Assembly: GCF_038443385.1 (NCBI RefSeq)
Contig: NZ_CP151726.1
Coordinates: 620,001-684,000 of the forward strand
Length of the DNA stretch: 64,000 bases
Reading direction: 5' to 3'
From: Stieleria varia
GTDB lineage: Bacteria; Planctomycetota; Planctomycetia; Pirellulales; Pirellulaceae
Positions 34,975 to 45,198 of the stretch are shown here, piece by piece. The notes beneath the pieces are model-generated. The model was not told the DNA's origin, ran no database searches, and was given only the letters and a program-made list of their open reading frames with translations. The position numbers and the translations under genes are program-made. Positions within the stretch are counted from its first letter, which is position 1. Each line of letters opens with the position of its first letter.

Positions 34975-36390
34975 ATGAAATTTCGTCGAATTGTCCTCGC
35001 GACTCTTGCCCTGCTGATTGTATGGAGCCCAGGTGATGGTTTCACGGCAGAGCCTGCCGTAGCCGACACGTCCAGTTCGCTCTCGATCGCCACGTTTGAC
35101 TTGGATGTGACTCCACCGGTCGGCAACGAGATGGCATACGACCCGGTTCGTCGATTGGACGAATTGACGCTGCGGTGTCGCGGCATCGTCGTCTCGGGGG
35201 CAGGTCAGCCCATTGTTCTTTGCGCGGTCGATTGGATCGGGATCGCGAACGAAGCTCATGATGCGTTTCGAAATCGGATCGCCAAGGCCGCGGGAACGAC
35301 GCCGGAACGTGTCTCGGTACACTGCTTGCATCAGCACGACGCGCCTCGTTGCGATTTTTCCGCCGAGCAGATCATTCATCATGCGGGGGCAACCGACCTG
35401 GGACCCTTCAACGGCGGCTTTGCACGGCAAGTTCTCGATGAACTGGGGCAAGTCGTCGCGGCCGCAGTAACCAAACCGCGACAGATCACCCATGCGGGAT
35501 ACGGTGTCGCCGACGTGAAAGACGTTGCGTCCAATCGACGACTGCTGGATGCCGATGGCAAAGTCTACGCGACGCGATACACCACCTGCCGCGACCCAGC
35601 GTTGCGTGCGGTCCCCGACGGCACGATCGATCCTCAGTTGAGCTGCCTGGTGTTTTACGACAACGCAACTCCGGTCGCTTCGTTGACCTACTATGCCTGC
35701 CATCCACAGAGTTACTATCGCACGGGTGTGCCCAGTCCAGACTTTCCAGGCATCGCACGATTCTTTCGCGGCCAAGACACGCCAGAGGTAATGCACGTGC
35801 ATTTCAACGGAGCCGGTGGAAACATCGGTGCGGGCAAGTACAACGACGGGAACAAAGAGAACCGTTTGATTTTGGCTCGCCGTGTCGCCGAAGCGATGCA
35901 GACAGCGTTCGATTCGGCGAAGCGTTTTCCGATCACTGCCAAAGACGTGCAATGGAAAGTTCGCCCGGTGGCTTTACCGCCGGCACCGCATTTGGATCGT
36001 GAACAGTTGCAAGCAGGATTGGCCAATGTGTCGCGAGTGGGACCTGACGGTGGAGGCGCGGACGATTTGGCTTGGTTGATGCGATGTCAGTCGGGGCACA
36101 AGATCGATATCGGGTGTCTTGCCATCGGCGATGTTCGAGTGCTGCACCTGCCTGGCGAGCTGTTCGTCGAGTACCAACTGGCTGCCAAAGCGATGCGGGA
36201 TGACTTGAATGTCATGATGGCGGCTTATGGTGACTACGGGCCCGGTTACATCGGGACGGAGATTGCTTACGGACAAGGAGGCTACGAGACGAGCGAGCGT
36301 GCCTCGCGGGTGGACAAGAGCAGTGAAGGAGTGTTGATGGGAGCGATCGCTGAGTTGCTGGAAGGCGAGGCGCCGGAGGCGGGATTATGA
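34975..36390 (+). CDS. Exported neutral/alkaline ceramidase-like protein
   Basis: A 471-residue protein from ATG 34975, which gives a signal peptide (FRRIVLATLALLIVWSPGDG). After it comes IATFDLDVTPPVG, the usual opening of this family. Metal-ligand candidates lie in VSVHCLHQHDAPRCD and LTYYACHPQSYY, and GNIGAGKYNDG and MAAYGDYGPGYIGTEIAYGQGGYE follow. Neutral ceramidases are zinc enzymes that split the amide of ceramide; the planctomycete homologues are shorter and untested. The stop overlaps the next start by 4 bp (ATGA), so it is translationally coupled to the PVC dehydrogenase at 36387. Confidence 0.8.
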   Translation: MKFRRIVLATLALLIVWSPGDGFTAEPAVADTSSSLSIATFDLDVTPPVGNEMAYDPVRRLDELTLRCRGIVVSGAGQPIVLCAVDWIGIANEAHDAFRNRIAKAAGTTPERVSVHCLHQHDAPRCDFSAEQIIHHAGATDLGPFNGGFARQVLDELGQVVAAAVTKPRQITHAGYGVADVKDVASNRRLLDADGKVYATRYTTCRDPALRAVPDGTIDPQLSCLVFYDNATPVASLTYYACHPQSYYRTGVPSPDFPGIARFFRGQDTPEVMHVHFNGAGGNIGAGKYNDGNKENRLILARRVAEAMQTAFDSAKRFPITAKDVQWKVRPVALPPAPHLDREQLQAGLANVSRVGPDGGGADDLAWLMRCQSGHKIDIGCLAIGDVRVLHLPGELFVEYQLAAKAMRDDLNVMMAAYGDYGPGYIGTEIAYGQGGYETSERASRVDKSSEGVLMGAIAELLEGEAPEAGL

Positions 36391-39365
36391 GCGGGGCGAT
36401 GAATCGTCGCCGACACATCGGTTTCGTCTCACTGCTGTTGCTGACGATCATTTCAGGATCAGGACTCCTGCGGGCCGAAGATTTCAGTCGTGAACTGCCA
36501 CGCGTTCCGCCGGTCGAGCCCGCTGATACGCTACGAAATTTTCAAGTCGCCGACGGATTTGAGATCCAGCTAGTTGCGTCGGAACCGTTGGTCAACAGTC
36601 CGGTGGCGATCCAGTGGGATGCTCGGGGACGGCTGTTTGTGTGCGAGATGCGGGGATACAGTGAGAATCGGGACGACGCGGTCTCGCGGATTTCACTGCT
36701 CGTCGACTCGAATGACGATGGCGTCTATGACACCAGCACCGTGTTCGCCGATCACTTGCTATGGCCCACGGCATTGTTTCCTTTTGACGGTGGCCTGTTC
36801 GTCGCCGACGCGCCGGATGTTTGGTATTTTCGCGACGACGATGGTGATGGAGTCTCCGACACGCGGCAGTTGGTGTTGACCGGGTTCAGCACGTCAAATG
36901 TGCAGGGGCTGTTGAACAGTTTTCACTGGGGACTCGACAACCGAATTCACTTGGCTTGCGGAACCGCGGGCGGCAAAGTCCGTCGGGTGGCTGGCGACGA
37001 AGACGGACGCAACGAAAAAGCCGTTGAGGTGCGAGGATACGATCTGGCATTCGATCCGCGGACCTTTGAATTCGAACGGACAAGTGGCGGTGCTCAGCAC
37101 GGAATGTGTTTCGACGATTGGGGACGCAAGTTTGTTTCGTCCAACAGCGATCATTTGCAACAAGTGATGTACGAAGACCGTTACATCGGGCGAAATCGTT
37201 TCATCGCGGCTCCAGGTGCCCGATTGTCGATTGCCGAAGACGGGCCGCAGGCGGAGGTGTTTCGCATCAGTCCGGTGGAGCCGTGGCGGATCGTTCGCAC
37301 ACGATTGCGAGTGGCGGGCTTGGTCGGCGGACCGGTGGAAGGCGGCGGGCGCGCGGCGGGTTATTTTACCGGTGCGACGGGGGCCACGATTTATCGCGGG
37401 GACGTTTGGCCGGACGCTTTTCGTTCGTTGGCGATCGTCGGCGATGTCGGCAGCAATCTGATCCACCGAAAACGTTTGTCGCCCAACGGCGTGCCAATGA
37501 TCGCTCGCCGAATGGATCATGAATCGGAGTTCGTCGCCTCACGCGACATCTGGTTCCGTCCCTCGCAATTCGAATGTGGACCTGATGGAGCATTGACCGT
37601 GGTGGACGTTTGTCGCGAAGTCATCGAGCATCCCAAGAGTTTGCCGCCGGAGATCAAGCAGCACTTGGATTTGACCGCTGGCCGCGATCGTGGGCGATTG
37701 TATCGAATCGTCCCGGATGATTTCCAGCATCGTGCGACTGTTGATTTGGCCACACAAAGCACTGGGGAGTTGGTGAAGTCGTTGGCCCATCCCAATGCTT
37801 GGCATCGAGAGACGGCTGCCCGATTAATCTTTGAGCGGCAGGGCAAGACGGTTGTCAGTGCCTTGAGGGAAATGGTCAGCCAAAGCGACTCACCGCTGGG
37901 TCGCTTGCACGCCATGTACGCACTCGATGGGCTGGCGGCGTTGGACGCGTCTATCTTGATCGTTCGTTTGCATGACCCACACCCGCAAGTCGTCCGGCAT
38001 GCGATCCGATTGTCGGAACGATTGCCTGAGGACGACGTATTGCTGTCGGCATTGGCTGCCTTGGTGCATCATCCGGACATCGCAGTGCGTTATCAGTTGG
38101 CGTTCACGCTGGGAGAATTCAATTCTCCCGAGCGCCACCAGTGGCTTGCGGAGATCGTGAGCCAGAACCCTGATGATCGGTGGATTCAGGCCGCGGTGGG
38201 CAGCAGTGTTGGTGACTCGGCCGTCGATTTGTTTGTCCGGCTCGTCGCACAACAATCGACGACGGGGGCTGCGATCGTTGAGTCCCTGGCGTCTCAGATT
38301 CGCCGGCAGAATCTTTCTGGAGAATTGCTCACTGCCCTGCGAGCAATCAACGGTGCGAAAGAGCATCCGCGTCTGTTGACCTTGTTGGGGAAACTCGTCG
38401 GCGACCGCGATGACATCGAGCGGTTGATCGCGACGGGGGCCTTGCCGTCTGATCTAGTTCAATCGATTCAAACGAGGATCCAAGTCCTGACGCGGGCGGC
38501 CATCCAGATCGCCGACGATCCCGGGCGATCGTTGGCCGATCGGCGTGATGCTGTCCAAAGCCTGCAGTACGGAAACGTGAATCGAGTCCTTGAGATTTAT
38601 GACGACTCACTGGCAACCGCCGATTCGTCAGAGTTACAAATCGCGTGGATTCAACTTGCATCGTCTCTCGATACGCCCGAGGTGATCACGAGCTTGATCG
38701 GTCAATGGTCGACCTGGAGTCCTCGCGTGCGTCGTGTTGCCGAGGACGTGCTGTTTGCCAGTGAGTCCAGCACGCGTGCGGTGGTCACCGCGATCGAGGA
38801 GAAACAACTTAATGCGGATGATTTTGCCGTGTCGAGATGGCAGACGATTTCCAAGAGCCGCAACCAGTCGATCAGTGCCGTCGCGAAACTCTTTCTCGAA
38901 TCGCAACAAAGTCGAACCCGTGACGATGTGATTGCACAGTATCGACCGGCTTTGGACATCAAAGGTGACATCCAAAGGGGGCAGAACGTGTTCAAGCAGC
39001 AGTGTGCCGGTTGCCATCAAGTGGACGGAGTCGGCCACTCGATCGGCCCGAGTTTGGCGGCGGCCCAAACCCGTGGAGCGGAGTCGATTTTGGTGAACGT
39101 GTTGGACCCGAACCGCGAGGTGAATCCGCAGTACGCTGGCTACGTGATCTTGACCCAAGACGGGCGTGCCCATGCGGGGATGATCGTTTCGGAGAATTCC
39201 AACAGCGTGACCTTGCGTCGAGCCGAAGCGGAGACCGAAACGATCCTACGCGGCGACATCGAACAGATCCGCGGCACGGGACTATCGTTCATGCCGGAGG
39301 GAATGGAGAAAGCGATCGATGTCAACGCAATGGCTGATTTGATTGCGTACTTGCTGAGGAGATAG
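36387..39365 (+). CDS. PVC-type dehydrogenase/HEAT protein with c-type heme
   Basis: A 992-residue exported protein (signal core RHIGFVSLLLLTIISGSGLL). About 45-440 is the membrane-bound dehydrogenase-type propeller (VADGFEIQLVASEPLVNSPV, LLVDSNDDGVYDTSTVFAD, GPDGALTVVDVCREVIEHP). About 450-850 contains HEAT-like repeats, and about 865-992 a cytochrome c domain with CAGCHQVDGVGHSIGPSL and the distal Met in LSFMPEGM. It resembles the second half of the 26160-30500 protein without the SGNH part. It probably passes electrons from oxidation of an unknown sugar-like substrate. It is coupled to the ceramidase-like gene by a 4-bp overlap and followed by a palindrome pair. Confidence 0.9.
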   Translation: MSGAMNRRRHIGFVSLLLLTIISGSGLLRAEDFSRELPRVPPVEPADTLRNFQVADGFEIQLVASEPLVNSPVAIQWDARGRLFVCEMRGYSENRDDAVSRISLLVDSNDDGVYDTSTVFADHLLWPTALFPFDGGLFVADAPDVWYFRDDDGDGVSDTRQLVLTGFSTSNVQGLLNSFHWGLDNRIHLACGTAGGKVRRVAGDEDGRNEKAVEVRGYDLAFDPRTFEFERTSGGAQHGMCFDDWGRKFVSSNSDHLQQVMYEDRYIGRNRFIAAPGARLSIAEDGPQAEVFRISPVEPWRIVRTRLRVAGLVGGPVEGGGRAAGYFTGATGATIYRGDVWPDAFRSLAIVGDVGSNLIHRKRLSPNGVPMIARRMDHESEFVASRDIWFRPSQFECGPDGALTVVDVCREVIEHPKSLPPEIKQHLDLTAGRDRGRLYRIVPDDFQHRATVDLATQSTGELVKSLAHPNAWHRETAARLIFERQGKTVVSALREMVSQSDSPLGRLHAMYALDGLAALDASILIVRLHDPHPQVVRHAIRLSERLPEDDVLLSALAALVHHPDIAVRYQLAFTLGEFNSPERHQWLAEIVSQNPDDRWIQAAVGSSVGDSAVDLFVRLVAQQSTTGAAIVESLASQIRRQNLSGELLTALRAINGAKEHPRLLTLLGKLVGDRDDIERLIATGALPSDLVQSIQTRIQVLTRAAIQIADDPGRSLADRRDAVQSLQYGNVNRVLEIYDDSLATADSSELQIAWIQLASSLDTPEVITSLIGQWSTWSPRVRRVAEDVLFASESSTRAVVTAIEEKQLNADDFAVSRWQTISKSRNQSISAVAKLFLESQQSRTRDDVIAQYRPALDIKGDIQRGQNVFKQQCAGCHQVDGVGHSIGPSLAAAQTRGAESILVNVLDPNREVNPQYAGYVILTQDGRAHAGMIVSENSNSVTLRRAEAETETILRGDIEQIRGTGLSFMPEGMEKAIDVNAMADLIAYLLRR

Positions 39366-39367
39366 GT

Positions 39368-39429
39368 GTACGTCAGGCTTTCTAGCCTGACCTATGGAGG
39401 GGTATGTCAGGCTGGAAAGCCTGACGTAC
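39368..39429. repeat. Dispersed palindrome pair (GTACGTCAGGCT family)
   Basis: A forward unit GTACGTCAGGCTTTCTAGCC and a reverse unit GGAAAGCCTGACGTAC lie between the convergent genes 36387 (+) and 39431 (-). The forward core is identical to the CRISPR spacer palindromes. Confidence 0.9.
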
Positions 39430-39430
39430 T

Positions 39431-41773
39431 TTAGTTTTCGATGGAATCGATGGTCTTTTGATAGGACTCTTTGTAACGCGTGCTGTCGGCTTCGTCGCGA
39501 AGTCGTTTCAGGACCGGCAAGGCCTCTTTGGCTTCTGGGCCGATCTTGCCGAGCAAGAAGATCGCGTAGTACCGCATGCGGCGATTCTCTGACTCCAATC
39601 CCTTTACCAACACAGGAACCGCGTCGGGGCCGGCAGCATCGATAGCACGCAGTGCGCCACGAACTGCGTCCTCGTCTTCTTCGTTGTCAAACATCGTGAA
39701 CAACACCGGCACGGCCGCTTTGGCTTGTTCGTGCAACTCACCCAATGCACGTGCGGCTCCGTGTCGAACCTCTTTGCTCTTGTCCGACAGGGCTGCGATC
39801 AAGACGGGCACGCTTGTCGATGCGTCAGGTTGCAATCTCGCGATGCATTGAACGGCTGCGGAGCGAATCGCTTCACTTTCATCGGTGATCCATGGTTCGA
39901 CCAGTCGAGCGATTTCCGGTGATGGGACTCCGACGGCCAGCAGAGCCTGCAGAGACTGCTGCACCACATCGGCATTGGAACGAGTGAGGCAACCGGCCAG
40001 GGCGGAGGTGATCTCGGGCGACTGAACGTCCATGCTGGCGATGCTGGAGATGGAAGCGGCAACCACGCTCATGTCGTCGTCGTCGAGCAAGCGTTGCAGG
40101 GGGGGCAAAGCCGGCTCAGCGGACTTGCCGAATCCGCCAAGTGTCATCGCAGCGTAACGGCGAACGTCCGCATCTTGATCGTCCAACGCGGTCATCAGCA
40201 ACTGAACGGACTGTGTCTTGAGTTCGTCGGAGCCGAAGTCCGCTTCTGCAAATCCTTTGACGGCGTTCTCGCGGACGGCGGGCTCGTTGTCCGTCAATGC
40301 CGCACTCAAAAACGGCATCACCGCTTTCGCGTCCGATGTGACTCGTGCGATTGCCAGAACGGCTTGGCCGCGAACGTCGGAGTCTGGATCGCTGGTCAAT
40401 TGAGCAAGCGTCTCGCGTTGGGCGTCATCCAATCGCCCGGCCATGCCCAGTGCACGAGCGGCGGCGGCGCGAAGGCTCGGATGTTCTGCATGGAGGCATT
40501 TTGCCAATGGCTCGATCGCGGTTCTCGGCACAGGCTCCATCTCGGCCAGCGCCCGAGCGGCCGACACGCGGAGCGTTTCATCGGGTTCTTGTAACGCATT
40601 GATCAAGTGGGGTACCGCAGTCGGTCCGATGCGAGAGATCGCGATCGCCAGACGTCCGGAGGGTTGGTCAGGATCGGTCGATGCCCGCAGCAGTTTCAGG
40701 ACAACGGGGCCGCCCATTCGCGAAAGTGCTTCGACGATCTCTGTTTTCCCTTCGCTTTGCCTATCCAGTGCGGCGATCAGTGCGTCGGTCGCGGGCATCG
40801 CACGCTGCCCCATGGAGCCGAGTGCAAAAGCCGCCGAGGCGCGGTGTGTTTCGTCATCACTGTTCAACAGCGCGATCAACGACGCAACCGCATCGTCGGC
40901 ATCGTCACCCAGTTTACGCAGAGCCAGCACGACCGCGCTGCGTACGGCATGATCGTCATCCACCGCGGCGGCAGAAATCAAGTCGATTCGCTTGGCGAGA
41001 TCCAAGTCTGAGGATGCCAAAGCGATCAAAGCGGCTGCACGTACGGAGGGTGATTCGTCGCTCGTCAATTCGATCAGTCGATCACGAGTGCTCGGTGTGA
41101 TCTCGTCCAGCCTTGCCAAGCCTTGAGCGAGCGTCGCGCGAACATCGTCGTCTTCGCTTTGCAGTCCCTGGGTCATCGCATCAACGGCTGCATCGCCCAG
41201 TCGAACCAGCGACTCGGCAGCCTGACGACGGACGCGTTCATCCGGATCGGTCAATCCATTGGCTAGCAGTGGCAGGGAATCCGATGCGTCCTCAGCCATC
41301 CAACCCAAAGCGTCCAGGGCACAAACGCGGACTTGTGACGAATCCGACTGGGTGGCTTGGATCAAGGAATCGTTTCCAGCGGTCGTGATACGAGAAACGG
41401 CCCACGCGGCACGGTATCGCTGTTGTTGATCGCGTTGACTGAAGTCCTCCACGAGCGCTTCGGCGGCCCGGGCGGCGTCGGGGCCGATCCGAGCGATGGC
41501 CATCGCCGACTGCATCCAAACCTGTTCGTCGCGATCGTCCAGACCAGTGATCAAGGCGTCGAGTGCGGGCAGGGCTTCGTGGCCAAGCTTGACCAGTTCA
41601 TAAGCCGCATCGCGACGCGTTTTCAGGTCGACATTGCTCAGGTCGGCTGCCAGTTGGGCGACACGGTCCTCGGTGGATGGATCGTCTTGGGCAACGAGGC
41701 TTGCCGGAGCAAAGCAGATGGCAAACAGGCAACAAAAAAACGTCGGCATGCGTTCTAGTCGATGACGGCTCAT
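39431..41773 (-). CDS. Exported HEAT-repeat protein
   Basis: A 780-residue protein from ATG 41773, overlapping the DUF1552 stop as TGATG; the earlier ATG 41866 is inside that gene. A signal peptide (MPTFFCCLFAICFAPASLVA) is followed by about twenty 35-40-residue helical pairs of the EZ/HEAT type (ALPALDALITGLDDRDEQVW, LRAAAARALGMAGRLDDAQ, EVRHGAARALGELHEQA). A solenoid of this length probably acts as a periplasmic binding scaffold, here for the DUF1592/DUF1552 proteins. No enzymatic motif. Last gene of the three-gene minus-strand operon 45026-39431. Confidence 0.88.
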   Translation of the reverse strand: MSRHRLERMPTFFCCLFAICFAPASLVAQDDPSTEDRVAQLAADLSNVDLKTRRDAAYELVKLGHEALPALDALITGLDDRDEQVWMQSAMAIARIGPDAARAAEALVEDFSQRDQQQRYRAAWAVSRITTAGNDSLIQATQSDSSQVRVCALDALGWMAEDASDSLPLLANGLTDPDERVRRQAAESLVRLGDAAVDAMTQGLQSEDDDVRATLAQGLARLDEITPSTRDRLIELTSDESPSVRAAALIALASSDLDLAKRIDLISAAAVDDDHAVRSAVVLALRKLGDDADDAVASLIALLNSDDETHRASAAFALGSMGQRAMPATDALIAALDRQSEGKTEIVEALSRMGGPVVLKLLRASTDPDQPSGRLAIAISRIGPTAVPHLINALQEPDETLRVSAARALAEMEPVPRTAIEPLAKCLHAEHPSLRAAAARALGMAGRLDDAQRETLAQLTSDPDSDVRGQAVLAIARVTSDAKAVMPFLSAALTDNEPAVRENAVKGFAEADFGSDELKTQSVQLLMTALDDQDADVRRYAAMTLGGFGKSAEPALPPLQRLLDDDDMSVVAASISSIASMDVQSPEITSALAGCLTRSNADVVQQSLQALLAVGVPSPEIARLVEPWITDESEAIRSAAVQCIARLQPDASTSVPVLIAALSDKSKEVRHGAARALGELHEQAKAAVPVLFTMFDNEEDEDAVRGALRAIDAAGPDAVPVLVKGLESENRRMRYYAIFLLGKIGPEAKEALPVLKRLRDEADSTRYKESYQKTIDSIEN

Positions 41774-43122
41774 CAGACCCGTAGCTCCGAAAGCCGTCCG
41801 GTGCTGTCTCCGATGAAATCGACGGGCGTACCGAATCGATCCAACATCGAAAGAAACAGGTTGCACATCGGCGTCTCGGGACGCACGCGGACATGCCGCC
41901 CGCTGTCGATCGTTCCACCACCGCCGCCGGCAAGCAGCACGGGCAAGTTCTCGTTGTTGTGTCGGTCACCGTCGCTCAGCCCGCTACCGTAGCAGATCAT
42001 ACTGTGGTCCAACATCGAACCGTTGCCTTCAGGCGTCGATTTCAGTTTTTGCAAAAAGTAAGCCAGTTGCTCGATGTGGAATCGGTTGATGCGGCTGATC
42101 TTTTCATGCTTGGCCGCATCGCCGCGATGGTGCGAAAGCTCGTGGTGTCCGTCGGGCACATCGATCTGACGATAGCTGCGATTGCTGCCCGCGTCGGCAA
42201 GCATGAATGTCGCGATCCGAGTGCGGTCGGTCTGGAATGCCAGCACCATCATGTCGCTCATCAGGCGGATGTGTTCGCCATAGTCTTTCGGGACACCGGC
42301 AGGCATGGGATAGTCGACGTCTTCGTTGAACGTGAATTCATCGGCGCGCTCGATACGCTGCTCGACTTCACGAACACCGTTGAGGTACTCATCCAGCTTG
42401 CGTCGGTCGTTGTTGCCGAGTTTGGAATGCAAGCTGCGAGCATCGTCAGCGACGTAGTCCAAGATGCTCTTGCGAAGCTGCTCCCGTTGCATCGCATGCT
42501 TGTCACGCTGCGGTGTCGAACCATCGCCGAACAAACGCTCGAACACGGATCGCGGATTGGTTTCTTTGCCGACGGGACTGCTTTCAGACGACCATGACAC
42601 GTTGCTGGAGTAGCTGCAACTGTAACCACTGTCGCAATTGCCCGAACCGCGACCGGGTTCGCAGCCGAGTTCCAACGAAGCGAACTTGGTGGCACCGGCC
42701 GAGTTTTGTGCGGCGACTTGATCGACTGAGACACCGGAGCGAATGTCCAAGCCATCGGTCTTGCGTGGCTGGGCACCAGTCAAGAAAACCGATGCGCTGC
42801 GTGCGTGGTCACCGGGTCCGTCTCCATTCGCGCGACCTTTGTCGTGGGTCAAACCGCTGATCACCATCAAGTCGTCTTGAACGGGCGCCAGAGGCGCCAA
42901 TGTGGCGGGCAAGTCATAGCCGTACCCCAGACGCGAGGGCGTCCAATTGGGCAGGTGCACGCCATTGGGTACGAACAGAAACGCCATGCGTTTGGGCGGC
43001 AGGGCGATGGCTTCCGCGGCCGAGACCCGTGGTGCCAACGATTCCATCCAGGGCAACGCGAGGGAAACCCCGAGACCTTGCAAGATCGTTCGTCGCGAAA
43101 AGCGGCTTTGTCGAATGCTCAT
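41773..43122 (-). CDS. DUF1552 family Tat-exported protein
   Basis: A 449-residue protein. The Tat signal is FSRRTILQGLGVSLALPW. The family pattern continues as PPKRMAFLFVPNGVHLPNWTP, HARSASVFLTGAQPRKTDG, GVSVDQVAAQ and CYGSGLSDGDRHNNENLPVL. DUF1552 proteins are related to sulfatase/alkaline-phosphatase-like folds of planctomycetes, are nearly always paired with a DUF1592 protein, and have no proven activity. The gene starts 8 bp after the DUF1592 stop and overlaps the HEAT gene by 1 bp. Co-export (Tat for this one, Sec for the partner) suggests a periplasmic complex. Confidence 0.93.
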   Translation of the reverse strand: MSIRQSRFSRRTILQGLGVSLALPWMESLAPRVSAAEAIALPPKRMAFLFVPNGVHLPNWTPSRLGYGYDLPATLAPLAPVQDDLMVISGLTHDKGRANGDGPGDHARSASVFLTGAQPRKTDGLDIRSGVSVDQVAAQNSAGATKFASLELGCEPGRGSGNCDSGYSCSYSSNVSWSSESSPVGKETNPRSVFERLFGDGSTPQRDKHAMQREQLRKSILDYVADDARSLHSKLGNNDRRKLDEYLNGVREVEQRIERADEFTFNEDVDYPMPAGVPKDYGEHIRLMSDMMVLAFQTDRTRIATFMLADAGSNRSYRQIDVPDGHHELSHHRGDAAKHEKISRINRFHIEQLAYFLQKLKSTPEGNGSMLDHSMICYGSGLSDGDRHNNENLPVLLAGGGGGTIDSGRHVRVRPETPMCNLFLSMLDRFGTPVDFIGDSTGRLSELRV

Positions 43123-43130
43123 GGTTGCCT

Positions 43131-45026
43131 CTATTGTTCCCGCAGGGTGAAGGGATCGCTGGTAACGATGGCCGTTACCAAGGCGCTGAATCGGTAATCA
43201 TTTTCTTGTAAAGCAGTCGCGGCTGACTTGACCGTGCATCGATCGTAGGAACCGAGTCCGCGACCCAACGCGTAGGTTAGCAGTTTTTCGGTCAGGCAAC
43301 GGCAAAAAGCGTCCTTCTTGTCTTCGGCCAGAATCTGCATCAGTCCCACGGCACCGTCAAACTTTTTGCCTCCGGGCAATTCTCCCGATGAATCAATCGC
43401 GAATCGTCCGTCCTGGTCGCGCCAGCCGCCAATGGCGTCAAAGTTTTCCAGGCCGAAACCCAGAGCGTCCATCGTCCGGTGGCAAACCGCACAGGTTTCG
43501 TTGGACCGGTGCTGTTCCATTTGTTCTCTGAGCGAGCCCAGCGTCTCGCCGCCTTCCTCTAACGCCGGCACGTTGGCTGGTGCCGGGGGCGGCGGTTCGG
43601 CAAGCATGTTTTCCAAGATCCATTTGCCCCGTTTGACCGGCGAGGTTCGCGTCGGATTGGACGTCAGCATCAAGATGCTCGCGTGAGTCAACACGCCACG
43701 GCGTCCAGGTCCGAGCGAGACGCGTTGAAACTGATCGCCGCTGACGTCTGCGATGCCGTAGTGTTGTGCCAAACGCTCGTTGACATAGGTGAAATCAGCG
43801 GTCAAGAACTCCAGCACACTTCGGTCTTCGCGGATCATGGTCTCAAAGAAGACTTCCGTTTCCCGACGCATCGCGGTTCGCAGGTCGGTATCAAAACCTG
43901 GAAACGTTTCCGGGTCCGGTGTCAGCTTGTCGACTTCACGCAGTTGCAACCATTGTCCGGCAAAGTTGTCCACGAGCGCCCGCGACTTGGGATCGGCGAG
44001 CATCCGTTTGGCTTCTTCGGCAAGCACATCCGCTTGAATCAACTTGCCCGACTCGGCCAACTCAAAGAGCCTCGCATCGGGCATGCTGCTCCAGAGAAAG
44101 TAGGACAGACGAGACGCGAGTTCATATCCGTCGAGTGCGCGGATGCCTTGATCCTCGGACGTAGGTTCTTGCTCCACCCGAAACAGGAAATGGGGGCTGG
44201 AAAGGATCGCGGTCAGGATCGTCTGGATCGTCAATTGCGGATCATGCGTTTGCTCCCAAGCCGACGACATGATCCGGTCCAATCGCTCGCGATCCTGATC
44301 GGTCAGTGGCCGACGAAATGCGCGTGCGGCGAACTCTCGCACATTCCTCACCGCGACTTCCACTTGCTCTGCGTCGCTGGCCGGTTCGTGTGGAAACACC
44401 AACCGCTTGGCGTCTTCGTTTTCGGTGATCGCCGCCGCGATGGTTGCCGCAGCGTCGATGTACTTCTCCATCAAGATTGGTGGCAACGTGAGGACGTCAC
44501 CGATGTTATCGAACCCGCTGCCGACGTCGTCGGAGGGAAAGTCGTCGGCGAGATGCAGATCCAATCCGACGAGATCACGTACGGTGTTGTCGTACTCGGG
44601 ACGATTGAGTCGCCGAATCGTGACGCGACCGGGATGCTTTTCCGTCGAGCAGTCAAACGAAGACAACTCGACTTCGATCGCGGCTGCCACCGCCATGATC
44701 TCTTGCGCCGAGGGCTGTTCTGAATCCGCCGGGGGCATCTGATGGGCTTGGATCAATCGATCGATCCGCTCCCACTGCTGATAGTCCGTTTGCACGTTGG
44801 CCGAGTCGGTGTAGCGATCCAGGACAATGCCGCCTTCGGCGCTGCCCTCACTGTGACAGTCGACGCAGTACTTGGTCAAAAACGGAGCGATCGTTTTTGC
44901 AAAATGAGTCGGGGCCCCGTCGTCGGCACTGACACACGATACGCCTACTGATCCGAGCAGCACCACGAGCGTGGGCAGACCGAAGAAGGCAACAAGCGGG
45001 GGGCGGGAAAGGCGGGAGGTGGGCAT
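43131..45026 (-). CDS. DUF1592 family cytochrome-like protein
   Basis: A 631-residue protein from ATG 45026 (signal core LVAFFGLPTLVVLLGSVGVS). Domains in order: a PSCyt1-type heme motif (CVDCHSEGSAEGGIVLDRY, about 55-75), DUF1587 (VTIRRLNRPEYDNTVRDLVG), DUF1595 (AARAFRRPLTDQDRERLD), DUF1592 (YELASRLSYFLWSSMPD), DUF1588 (GVLTHASILMLTSNPTRTSP, with CAVCH heme-like motif in NETCAVCHRTMDALGFGLE) and DUF1585. Such proteins are expanded in planctomycetes and probably form electron-transfer or degradative complexes in the periplasm with DUF1552 partners. First gene of the operon with DUF1552 and HEAT proteins. Confidence 0.93.
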   Translation of the reverse strand: MPTSRLSRPPLVAFFGLPTLVVLLGSVGVSCVSADDGAPTHFAKTIAPFLTKYCVDCHSEGSAEGGIVLDRYTDSANVQTDYQQWERIDRLIQAHQMPPADSEQPSAQEIMAVAAAIEVELSSFDCSTEKHPGRVTIRRLNRPEYDNTVRDLVGLDLHLADDFPSDDVGSGFDNIGDVLTLPPILMEKYIDAAATIAAAITENEDAKRLVFPHEPASDAEQVEVAVRNVREFAARAFRRPLTDQDRERLDRIMSSAWEQTHDPQLTIQTILTAILSSPHFLFRVEQEPTSEDQGIRALDGYELASRLSYFLWSSMPDARLFELAESGKLIQADVLAEEAKRMLADPKSRALVDNFAGQWLQLREVDKLTPDPETFPGFDTDLRTAMRRETEVFFETMIREDRSVLEFLTADFTYVNERLAQHYGIADVSGDQFQRVSLGPGRRGVLTHASILMLTSNPTRTSPVKRGKWILENMLAEPPPPAPANVPALEEGGETLGSLREQMEQHRSNETCAVCHRTMDALGFGLENFDAIGGWRDQDGRFAIDSSGELPGGKKFDGAVGLMQILAEDKKDAFCRCLTEKLLTYALGRGLGSYDRCTVKSAATALQENDYRFSALVTAIVTSDPFTLREQ

Positions 45027-45198
45027 GTCTGCAGTATAACTGGTTTGGAAGTTCGCCCAAAACAGTCGGATGGAGTGCAAGTCACTGCGATAAGGGCCAA
45101 TTTTGTTTTAACCCCGGATGCCGTCTAAGGGACCGGTGAATGAAGCGATTAATCCGGGTTGGTTATTGGCGGTGCAATCCGTTTGATCGTGTCTCCTG

